Shown: piece by piece, positions 54,504 to 62,883 of the stretch | Layout of the letters: the number at the start of each line of letters is the position of its first letter | How positions within the stretch are numbered: position 1 is the stretch's first letter | Source of the DNA: an uncultured Aquimarina sp. | GTDB taxonomy: Bacteria; Bacteroidota; Bacteroidia; Flavobacteriales; Flavobacteriaceae | Direction: 5' to 3' | DNA: 64,000 nucleotides | NCBI GenBank assembly: GCA_947499005.1 | Contig: CANMML010000002.1 | Coordinates: 124,001-188,000, forward strand | Notes under the pieces: model-generated | What the model was told of the DNA's origin: nothing | Seen by the model: the letters and a program-made list of their open reading frames with translations, nothing else | Databases searched by the model: none | Translations under genes and position numbers: made by a program

Positions 54504-56330
54504 ATGAAAAAGCAGATTTTAATTTATTGTGAATATATAAGTGCCATTTTACTATTGCTTATATGCGTTTTCTTACCTGTAATAAAATTAGAGGGTGTTT
54601 ATAATTCAATAGTAATTAGCAAATCAATTTTTTTGATTTGTATGTTACTCTTCTTGGGGGGTGTTGCCTCTGTGCAATATTTTCTTAAAACTGATGTTAA
54701 ATTTGCTATTTCTCGGCTTGACATAGCTTTGTTAGGATTACTAATTTATATAATTTTTAATAGATATTCCATTCAAGATAATTATGTGTTCTCTATTCGC
54801 TTTGTAGAGCTTGTTAGTCTAACAGTATTATACTTATTTCTCAAAAATATAAGGAAACAATATTTTTACTATTTGTTGATAGGCCTCCTAATATCTGGAA
54901 TAGTACAAGCTGTTTATGGGAATCTTCAATTGTTAGGAGTATTTCCATCAAATAGCTCCCGTTTTAATATTACAGGGTCTTTTTTTAACCCTGGCCCTTA
55001 TTCGGGATTTCTTTCTAGCATTGGAGTTTTAGCTTTAGGAGTGTACTTTTTTAAATATCAAATACTTGAAGTTATTTTAGGAGATAAAACTAAAAACATT
55101 TTCATTAGTATTTTGAACTATACTGCAATAATTTGTTTACTAACAATAGTATTAGTGTTACCTGCTACACAATCTAGAGCATCTTGGATTTCTTTTCTGG
55201 CAGGAGGGTTATTGATTGTTAGAGGGAAGTATAGTGATCTTAAAATAGGGATGAAATATAAGCGAATATTTATTGCATTGTTGATAACGGTAGTATTACC
55301 TCTGGGATACTTTTTGTATGTCTTTAAAAAAGATTCTGCTAATGGAAGATTGCTAATCTGGAAGATTTGTAGCGATATGATTAATGAGCACTTTTTTTTT
55401 GGTGTAGGCTTTGATCGATTTCAAACTTTTTACATGGAAGCTCAGGCTAATTATTTTGTAAATAATTACAATGAGGCAGCCGTTTGGTTAGCGGACAATA
55501 CAAGATATGCCTTCAATGGGCTTATTCATTTTTTTATAGAACAAGGTATATTAGGAGGTGTTCTCTTGTCTATTATTGTTGTTTTTGTGTTAAAAAAGAG
55601 AAATAAGAATTCTTTGTCAATGATAAGCAAGATTGTTTTGATAAGCTTGTTCTTTTTCGGAATGACTTCATACCCAATGCATATTTTACCGATAAAAATT
55701 GTGGTTGTAGTAATGCTTGTATGGATTTCGAATTCAGGACATTTAATTAGTATACGAATAATAAAAGCTAGTGATAAATCGTATCTTAAAAGGCTAACTA
55801 TTATCGTCCCTATAGTTGCAGGAGGTATTTTTACTTGGATGTATGTGAATAAATTGACTGAGTATTTTGTGATATGGAATGAAGCTTCAAAGTCGTACAA
55901 TTATTCTTTTTATAAAGAAAGTGCCATAGAATATCAAAAAGCCTCTGTATTCTTTAAAAAAAATGGTGACTTTCAATTGCAATATGGACAAGCATTATAC
56001 CATTCAGGGTATAAAGGAGAAGCTACCGTGGTTATTGAATCATCTTTAAAATATACTTCAAGTAATACAGCACATACTGTACTGGGTGATTGTTACAGAT
56101 CTGACGAAAAATTTTTATTAGCTGAAATAGCTTATAAGAATGCTTATTATATGATACCATCAAGATTATATCCTCAATATTTGTTAGCAAAATTATATGA
56201 AGAGAGTAAACAACAACAAAAGCTAAAAGAGATAGCTCAAAAGATTGTTGCTCAAAAAGCGAAAGTAAATTCTCCTGCGACCAATAGTATGAAAAAAGAA
56301 ATGCAAGAAATTTTTTATAACTTACACTAA
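54504..56330 (+). CDS. O-antigen ligase/Wzy-like membrane protein with C-terminal TPRs (copy 2)
   Basis: 608 aa from the ATG at 54504 (a TTG at 54498 adds two residues). Paralogous to the protein at 35012 over its full length: NITGSFFNPGPYSGFL, TQSRASWISFL, GRLLIWKICSDMINEHFFFGVGFDRF, and a TPR end (HTVLGDCYRSDEKFLLAEIAYKNAYYMIP). About twelve helices. It closes the second half of the duplicated locus, after the decayed propeller. The substrate is unknown, as for copy 1. Confidence 0.82.
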   Translation: MKKQILIYCEYISAILLLLICVFLPVIKLEGVYNSIVISKSIFLICMLLFLGGVASVQYFLKTDVKFAISRLDIALLGLLIYIIFNRYSIQDNYVFSIRFVELVSLTVLYLFLKNIRKQYFYYLLIGLLISGIVQAVYGNLQLLGVFPSNSSRFNITGSFFNPGPYSGFLSSIGVLALGVYFFKYQILEVILGDKTKNIFISILNYTAIICLLTIVLVLPATQSRASWISFLAGGLLIVRGKYSDLKIGMKYKRIFIALLITVVLPLGYFLYVFKKDSANGRLLIWKICSDMINEHFFFGVGFDRFQTFYMEAQANYFVNNYNEAAVWLADNTRYAFNGLIHFFIEQGILGGVLLSIIVVFVLKKRNKNSLSMISKIVLISLFFFGMTSYPMHILPIKIVVVVMLVWISNSGHLISIRIIKASDKSYLKRLTIIVPIVAGGIFTWMYVNKLTEYFVIWNEASKSYNYSFYKESAIEYQKASVFFKKNGDFQLQYGQALYHSGYKGEATVVIESSLKYTSSNTAHTVLGDCYRSDEKFLLAEIAYKNAYYMIPSRLYPQYLLAKLYEESKQQQKLKEIAQKIVAQKAKVNSPATNSMKKEMQEIFYNLH

Positions 56331-56972
56331 TTTTAAATCCGAAGTATAGAGGTCACTAGTTAAACACCTATCTTTAGAATTAATAAATAGGCGCATTCAT
56401 AAAATAGCTTACTCCTTGTAAATACTGATAGGCTCCGTCTCATGGACATAGTGCTGAGAAATAAAATAGGATTGAATAGGTTGTCATGGGGTAGCCATTG
56501 AAAACAAAGGGCTGAGAATATAACTTGTTTATTATCAGTTATGACGAAAATTCGTCAGCAGTCTATAGAAAGAAATAAGTTTCTCAAAGTTGCTAAAAAT
56601 TAGAACTTATAATATATTCGTTCATCATTTTAGATGAAACAAAAATTCATTGACATATTGAAATGGAATAAAAGAGAAAAGAAGCTGTTTTAGCCCGGCT
56701 CCGTCTCATGGACATAGTTATGAGAAAAGAAATAGGATTGAATAGGCTGTTATCGTTTAGCTATTGAAAATAAAGGGGTGAGAACGTAAGTTGTTTATTA
56801 TCAGTTGTGACGAAAATTCGTTAGCAATCTAGAGAAAGAAATAATTCTCTCAAAGTTGCCAAAAAATGAAACTTATAATATATTCGTTCTTCATTTTAGA
56901 TGAAATAAAAGTTCATTGACATTTTGAAATGGAATAAAAAGAAAAACTAAGTGACTAACCTATATTTTCTTT
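56331..56972. repeat. Two diverged direct repeats of about 266 bp beside a transposase
   Basis: No gene is present. Unit A starts at 56431 and unit B at 56697, both with GGCTCCGTCTCATGGACATA. They stay alignable for about 240 bp, sharing AGGATTGAATAGG, TTGTTTATTATCAGTT, GACGAAAATTCGT and TTCATTGACAT segments, with perhaps 15-20 percent differences. Unit B ends near 56945, just before the transposase stop codon. This may be a repeat carried by the transposon or a duplicated non-coding element. Confidence 0.7.
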
Positions 56973-58271
56973 CTAAATCTTACAACAAGACGTACGATTG
57001 GCTGTTAGCCTCTCTTCGTTTACTTTTTGTAACACAGGTTTTACGTCTGCTAGTTCTGGATTTTGATGCACTTCGTTAGGAGTATGAATTTGATGCTGAT
57101 AGGTAGGTTTCTTTTCATTGTGAATTCTAACAAAGTAATCAACTTCTTTTTGAATTTGAGTAGAGTGAATCTCTCCTCTACTTCGAAGAAACTTCTTAAG
57201 CATTTTGAAGTTTCCTTCAATCATAGAATTTGAAAAATGAACTTCTTTAAGTGCTATTTTCTTATGAATATTAACATGGGAATTTCGAATGAAGTTTCTA
57301 ACATGAATATTGTTATTTTCAGTTCCGTCATCTACGATAAGATCAAGGTTGGGGCGATCTTCTTTATCAATGTTTAGATCAACTTTAAATTCATCTTTAA
57401 TAGCTTGTCTTAGGCTGTTTAATCTACATCTAGCTCTTTTGGTTCTTTCGATGGTATAGCCAACGATTTTTCTTGAAAAGTTATCTAGCACAGAATGGAC
57501 ATAGAAAATCTTATTATCTGTAGTTTTAAATTCTGTAATATCCATGTGCCAAATCTCATTTGGGTGAGATGCTTTTATAGATTCCTTTTTGCGTTTTTTC
57601 TTGTACTTCTTTCTTTTCGGTGAAATACCAAGTTTAAAGCAATATCTGTAAAAAGAAGAACGAGACATAGATAAAAAGCCTTTCTTAAAACCAAATCCCC
57701 AAATAGAGGCAATGCTCCAAGATTCAAATACTTTGCGAGACATTAAGCTTTTTAAAGTATTAATTTCTTTTTGAGAAATCTGATTTGGAAATCGCTTAGT
57801 ACAATATCCTACTAATGACTTAGAACAAGAAAAAAAGCGATTGTTCTTCCAAATCTTGAATTGATGAGGAGATACTTGAAGAAACTTGCAAATGATGTCT
57901 TTATCAAAATCAATAGGTAAATTATCAACTAGATCAATAACTGTTTCACGGTTTTGAAGTATAATCTTTTTGAAATTGTCTTTATCGATAAATTCTAGGA
58001 TGGTGAGATATAATCGAGCGAAAGCATAGAAGGCGTTACTCATTTGTCGTAAACGTTCATCAAGTAGCGTTTTTACTTTATCAAGATCAACTTCTACTTG
58101 AGCAGCGAATTCGCTACCAGCATAGTCTTCAGGTTTTTTATCTTCCCAACCTTTCGATGTAGATCGAGGTACAGAATTGATAAATTCAGGAGGTAATACT
58201 TGTTCTTGAATACCTAAAGCAAAAGATGTTTTTACAGAAGTATGGTAGGTGTTATATCCGCTATTCGCCAT
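56973..58271 (-). CDS. DDE (rve-type) transposase
   Basis: 432 aa. The integrase core runs from about 225 to 390: first Asp in EIWHMDITEFKTT, second Asp in LDLIVDDGTENNN, Glu in NSMIEGNFKMLKKFLRSRGE. An N-terminal helical region of about 130 residues (GYNTYHTSVKTSFALGIQEQ and LDKVKTLLDERLRQMSNAF) and an HTH with SRSSFYRYCFKLGI precede it. It ends with a Cys-rich TSCCKI. It is related to the IS3/IS481-like rve group, intact in one frame. I could not find convincing terminal inverted repeats in the 260 bp after its start or in the repeat region at its end. Confidence 0.85.
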   Translation of the reverse strand: MANSGYNTYHTSVKTSFALGIQEQVLPPEFINSVPRSTSKGWEDKKPEDYAGSEFAAQVEVDLDKVKTLLDERLRQMSNAFYAFARLYLTILEFIDKDNFKKIILQNRETVIDLVDNLPIDFDKDIICKFLQVSPHQFKIWKNNRFFSCSKSLVGYCTKRFPNQISQKEINTLKSLMSRKVFESWSIASIWGFGFKKGFLSMSRSSFYRYCFKLGISPKRKKYKKKRKKESIKASHPNEIWHMDITEFKTTDNKIFYVHSVLDNFSRKIVGYTIERTKRARCRLNSLRQAIKDEFKVDLNIDKEDRPNLDLIVDDGTENNNIHVRNFIRNSHVNIHKKIALKEVHFSNSMIEGNFKMLKKFLRSRGEIHSTQIQKEVDYFVRIHNEKKPTYQHQIHTPNEVHQNPELADVKPVLQKVNEERLTANRTSCCKI

Positions 58272-58533
58272 TTAGTCAAAACGTGAGTTCGAATCGAATA
58301 ACGATAAAAAACCATAAATATTTCCATTTCAATAAAAGTCAAACTTTAAAATACAGTTGTCGAATTTTCGGCAAAAATCACCAAAATCAAAATGTTTCGA
58401 GCCAAAAAAGGGTGTTGAAAATCAGTTAAATACCCCGAAAATACTGGATTTTGGTTCGACCTAATGTCATAAGGGGGAGCTAGGGACCAAGTTGTATTCT
58501 TGGGGACTGATAATTTATCACAAAGGGGAACTT

Positions 58534-61173
58534 TTAAAAAAAGTTAAATTTTATCAGCATACTAGGTGCGAAACCAATATTATACCTATTAGTCAAGTCA
58601 TACTGAGATCGGCTATTTGCCATTCTATCTTGTCCAGAAAGATTTTTTTGATTGTAAATATTTGTAGCAGCTAAACCAATAACCGCATTCCATTTATTAT
58701 GCTTAGGGATAAGATTATATGATAATGATATGTCTAATTGGTGTTGATCAGGATATTGGTCATATTGAATATCGCCATTATCTGAATAAGTAAGGTCAAG
58801 TGGGTTAACCCGATTAATAGGAGGGCCATTTAAATAAAAATGACGAATATCTTCTAAACTTTTTAAACCTGATTTGTATCTCCATCCTGTGGAAACTTTA
58901 ATTTTTTTGTAGGTGTATGAAAAAACAGCGTTTAATTGATGGGTTTGATCCCAAATAGAACGAAAACTCTCTTCTTGGATATCGTCAAATTGAGCTAAGG
59001 TTTTAATAAGCGAATAACTAATCCATGCATCTATATTTTCCCACGATTTCCTAACTAAAAAATCAGTTCCGTATGTGGTGTAATTACCTATAAAATAAAA
59101 ATTGGTATTTGTGATATCATAAAGGTCATAAATAGCAATATTATCAGTCTTTTTATAATAGCTTTCAACATCAATCAACCAATTATTTTTTTTATAAAAA
59201 CCACCAATCATTCCTTGTCTTCCGTTAACAACAGGAATAGTATTATCATTAGATAATGTCCAATTAAATTGTTCTACACCCGACCCTATACTCTTTCGTC
59301 CAGAGATATTATTTAAAAACTGATTGTAACCACCCAAACTAGCTTTTAAAGTAATATTATTATCAAACTTAAAATTGACTAACATCCTTGGTTCTATATA
59401 AATATTTTTTTCTTTCAAAGAATAGTAGGACGTTCTTAAACCAAACTTAAAAGTAAAAGGTTGTGTATTCTTAAAAAGAAAATCAGAGTATAACGAAAAT
59501 AAGTTCGCACTATTTGGGCTAAAATTTTCTCTTAGTGTACCTCTAGGGCTCGTTATAGTCCTATCTCCCGAAACATCATAATTAATAATCTCTAAACCGA
59601 GATCTAAAATATTTTTATTTTTAAACTTTTTAGTGGTAGTCGATTTAAAACTCAAATTATTGACGCTATTATCATATGAATTTGAAGTTAAAATTCTATC
59701 AGGAGACGAGTTTTCGTTATAAAAACTTTGACTAAATTTTGAATAAGTAACAAATGATGTCGTAGAGACTTCTGGATTCCATTTCGTATTATATGCTAAA
59801 CTAGCTCCTATATTTTCTATATTTATATTTGCAGTAACCAAGGTGTTTAAAGGTGCAGGGGAAGGTCCACCACCAGGAGGAGAGCCACCATTGGGAGGAG
59901 GCCCTCCACCAGGACGAGCTTGAGTTTCTTCAATTTGCCTAACTAATATATCTAAAGTATTTGATATATATAAAGAGCTGAATTTTAATGAATTATTTTT
60001 ATTAAGCTGAATATTTGATTTCAAATTATAGTCAGAAAAATTGAAATCGAAAGCTTCTAAATTGAGGTTACTTTGTGAATTTGCTCGACTAATTAAAGAT
60101 TCCTGAAAAATAAAATCTTCAACTGCCTTAATCTTTGGGGTTTCAATATCAAAAGGATAAGAAGATCGAGTACCTACCTGAATACTCCATTTATCTTTTA
60201 TAATAGGAATGTTAGCACTCGCTAAATAAAAAGAAGTCGCTAGCCCTGCACTATAATTTGTAGAATCTGCTATTTTACTACTGGTGTTAAGTTCTATTAA
60301 ACCTGAAATACCTCCTCCGTTTTTGGCTGTATAGCCATTACGCTTTATACTTATTGTTTTTAATAAATCGGCATTGTAGGGCGAAAATGTACCGAAGTAA
60401 TGCCCATTGTGATAAATAGGGATATTATCATAATACACTAATGTTTTGTCAGGGTCGTCACCTCGTAATACTAAACTACCTGCTTTTCCATTAGTACTAT
60501 TAACCCCAGGTAAGGTTTCTATACTGTTAAAGATGTCGGTTTCCGTTTCTCCAGGGAGTAATCCTGCATCCTTCACCTTAATTTCTATACTCTGATCATC
60601 GCTATTGTATTTAATTCCACTTGTTAGGTAATTAATGAAAACGCTGTCTAAAGCAATTTCAGCAGAGGACAGTGTTATGGTTTTACAACTCTTAAGCTCA
60701 TCGATATTTAGAATCTGCTCTTTATAGCCTGAGTATTTGATGTGTATGGTTTTCCAGTTATTAATATTTACATATTTAACAAAAGATTCTTCTTCATAAA
60801 TAAATACTATTTTATCATTTTCGTTGCTAACTGTAGCTCCAATTATAGGGGTATTAAACTCCGAATCTATTATCGTAAGACACAATTTAAAATTTGTATT
60901 AGCAACATAAGGACTAACTAATACAGTGCCGTTATCTAGTAGCTTAAAATTAAATGCTGTTTCATTGCTCAAGTATTTTAAAATGAGCTGTAAGCTTTGG
61001 TCTTCTAACGGAATTACAGTAACCTTTTGCAGGAGTTGTGGGTCGTAAGAGAAGGTAACTGCATTGTTTTTTTCAATACGATTAAGGTACTCTAAAAGAG
61101 GAATTCTATTATTATTTTGAGCATAAAAACTAAGCGAAAAAAAAGAGAGCAAAAAAAATATTCGAATTTTCAT
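58534..61173 (-). CDS. TonB-dependent outer-membrane receptor with STN domain (FecA-like)
   Basis: 879 aa. Signal peptide (ends FYAQ), then an STN signalling domain (about 25-90, LEYLNRIEKNNAVTFSYDPQLL), a CarboxypepD_reg-like segment (about 97-170), a plug (LPGVNSTNGKAGSLVLRGDDPDKTLVYYDNIPIYH) and a beta-barrel ending in a Phe (IKFNFF). The STN domain passes the substrate signal to the FecR protein encoded just upstream. A Pro/Gly-rich stretch at 421-441 (PGGGPPPNGG and onward) sits in a barrel loop and is unusual. Substrate unknown; no SusD partner is present, so an iron chelate or peptide is as likely as a glycan. Confidence 0.92.
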   Translation of the reverse strand: MKIRIFFLLSFFSLSFYAQNNNRIPLLEYLNRIEKNNAVTFSYDPQLLQKVTVIPLEDQSLQLILKYLSNETAFNFKLLDNGTVLVSPYVANTNFKLCLTIIDSEFNTPIIGATVSNENDKIVFIYEEESFVKYVNINNWKTIHIKYSGYKEQILNIDELKSCKTITLSSAEIALDSVFINYLTSGIKYNSDDQSIEIKVKDAGLLPGETETDIFNSIETLPGVNSTNGKAGSLVLRGDDPDKTLVYYDNIPIYHNGHYFGTFSPYNADLLKTISIKRNGYTAKNGGGISGLIELNTSSKIADSTNYSAGLATSFYLASANIPIIKDKWSIQVGTRSSYPFDIETPKIKAVEDFIFQESLISRANSQSNLNLEAFDFNFSDYNLKSNIQLNKNNSLKFSSLYISNTLDILVRQIEETQARPGGGPPPNGGSPPGGGPSPAPLNTLVTANINIENIGASLAYNTKWNPEVSTTSFVTYSKFSQSFYNENSSPDRILTSNSYDNSVNNLSFKSTTTKKFKNKNILDLGLEIINYDVSGDRTITSPRGTLRENFSPNSANLFSLYSDFLFKNTQPFTFKFGLRTSYYSLKEKNIYIEPRMLVNFKFDNNITLKASLGGYNQFLNNISGRKSIGSGVEQFNWTLSNDNTIPVVNGRQGMIGGFYKKNNWLIDVESYYKKTDNIAIYDLYDITNTNFYFIGNYTTYGTDFLVRKSWENIDAWISYSLIKTLAQFDDIQEESFRSIWDQTHQLNAVFSYTYKKIKVSTGWRYKSGLKSLEDIRHFYLNGPPINRVNPLDLTYSDNGDIQYDQYPDQHQLDISLSYNLIPKHNKWNAVIGLAATNIYNQKNLSGQDRMANSRSQYDLTNRYNIGFAPSMLIKFNFF

Positions 61174-61216
61174 GAAAAATTTCTAAATAAAGGAGTATTA
61201 CAAATGGCAAAACCAT

Positions 61217-62137
61217 TTATTTTTTTGAGATGTGTACTATTGAATCTTTAATAGTATAATTTAAACTTAGCGGAGATAAAATCATTTCTAATGCTAAATC
61301 CAAATCATTATTTACATATTTCCCTGTAAACATTTTATCTATAAACTCTTCATTGTCAAATTTGTAGTCAACTCCATATTTTAAACTAAGTGAAATTAAC
61401 ACTTCTTTTAGAGGTACGTTCTTAAAACTTGTAAAATCACTTATCCAAGTAGGTACCTTGGTATTAAATGTGGTTTCTGTAGTGGTCTTCCCATCAAATC
61501 TCAGCCCCATATTAGCGGTCAATATATACTGCGATTTTTTAAGATTCGCTTTTATTTTTCCTTCGTAACAATGTATTGTAGTAAATTCTTGGTGACTAAA
61601 AACATCAAATTGAGTTCCTAAAACCTGAATTATTCCATTATTAAAAGAAACATCAAACTTTCCTTTGTTTTTTTGAATCTCAAAGTAAACTTGCCCTTCT
61701 ATTTTAACGGCTCTATTTTCTTGCCAATTATAATTGTTAAAACTCAAACTCGAATTAGAATTTAAAATTACGATAGAACCATCGGGCAATGTTATATTTT
61801 TTATCTCCTCATTATAAGAGTAGTATGTTGTTGTATCGAAAAAACGATGTTGTATAAAATAAGTAATACCTATAAGTAACAAAAGGCTAGCCGCTATATT
61901 CATAAAATAGGACAAGCGAATTATTTTCTTTTTTTTGGGAGGCTGTTTATCAATTTTAGTTTTTAAATCTCGATATGTTTTTTTTGGTTTGGGTAAAGAC
62001 CAAGATGCTGTTTCATTAACAATTTTTTCAACAACATTAAAATCTTCATCTTCTTTTATGGCATCTAATTCTTTATCACTTAACTCACCGTTAAGCCATT
62101 TCAAATATAAATTTTCATTGTTAGAATTATTACTCAT
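61217..62137 (-). CDS. FecR-family anti-sigma factor
   Basis: 306 aa. The cytoplasmic N-terminus (about 1-75) binds the sigma factor, a single helix (about 80-97, FMNIAASLLLLIGITYF) spans the membrane, and the periplasmic FecR domain (IKNITLPDGSIVILNSNSSLSF, REVKIEGQVYFEIQK-like) is followed by a DUF4974-like C-terminal domain (FKNVPLKEVLISLSLKYGVDYKF). It lies between the ECF sigma gene (35 bp upstream) and the receptor gene (43 bp downstream), the usual order for a FecI-FecR-FecA system. Confidence 0.92.
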   Translation of the reverse strand: MSNNSNNENLYLKWLNGELSDKELDAIKEDEDFNVVEKIVNETASWSLPKPKKTYRDLKTKIDKQPPKKKKIIRLSYFMNIAASLLLLIGITYFIQHRFFDTTTYYSYNEEIKNITLPDGSIVILNSNSSLSFNNYNWQENRAVKIEGQVYFEIQKNKGKFDVSFNNGIIQVLGTQFDVFSHQEFTTIHCYEGKIKANLKKSQYILTANMGLRFDGKTTTETTFNTKVPTWISDFTSFKNVPLKEVLISLSLKYGVDYKFDNEEFIDKMFTGKYVNNDLDLALEMILSPLSLNYTIKDSIVHISKK

Positions 62138-62171
62138 ATTAATAATACACCTGTAGAGAAATTTTCCCTAA

Positions 62172-62702
62172 TTAAATTTTAAATGTTTTTAATTCCTTTA
62201 CTTCACTTTTAAGTTGTTTTAAAGCAATACTCATTCTATTTTCGACGGTTTTGATACTCACATCTAATAAAATTGCAATTTCTTTAAATTTCTTTTTATC
62301 TATTCTATTAAGTAAAAAAACAGTCCTACTTTTCTCTGGTAAATTAGCAATAGCCTGTTCTAGTTTTTCTTTGAATTCTTTTTCTATTGCGGTAGATTCT
62401 GGAGTTTCGACATTATGTTGTTGTGTGTAGGTTTTCGTGAAGTTTAACTTTACTTTTTCGTGACGTACAACATTTAAAAAAAGGCGATTTGCAATTGAAA
62501 ACAAATAGCTTTTTACTGTATTAAAAATAACATCTTTACAGGTGTCCCAAAGTTTAACAAAAGTTTCTTGGGTAACATCTTCTGCTTCATCCAAATTACC
62601 ATTTTTATAGTAAATAAAGTTTCGGATAGAAGTATAATATTCTTCATAAATAGTACTGAAAACAGCTTCTTCACAAACAGATATGTCTTTTGTTTTTTCC
62701 AA
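62172..62702 (-). CDS. ECF sigma factor (FecI-like)
   Basis: 176 aa. Region 2 (FSTIYEEYYTSIRNFIYYKNGNLDEAEDVTQETFVKLWD) and region 4 (LPEKSRTVFLLNRIDKKKFKEIAILLDVSIKTVENRMSIALKQLK) are both complete. First gene of the sigma / anti-sigma / receptor cassette and probably its activator. In this family the sigma is released when the receptor signals through FecR, which may involve a site-2 protease such as RseP. Confidence 0.93.
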   Translation of the reverse strand: MEKTKDISVCEEAVFSTIYEEYYTSIRNFIYYKNGNLDEAEDVTQETFVKLWDTCKDVIFNTVKSYLFSIANRLFLNVVRHEKVKLNFTKTYTQQHNVETPESTAIEKEFKEKLEQAIANLPEKSRTVFLLNRIDKKKFKEIAILLDVSIKTVENRMSIALKQLKSEVKELKTFKI

Positions 62703-62883
62703 TAAAGATGATTATTTCAAACAAAAGTAGAAAAAATAGCAAGAAGTATTTAGGGTATTTTTTTTCTGAGGTGTACTGTTATAGAAGTTTCTAAAAATAC
62801 AGCATTATTTACAGCTAACTATTTTAAATGTTAATGCTCAAAAAAAGGAGATTTCAATTTTATATCATAAAAAGATCCTTCTT

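Noticed and set aside
56331..58533. Terminal inverted repeats of the insertion sequence
   Set aside because: I compared both flanks of the transposase and found no pair better than chance, so element ends are not called.
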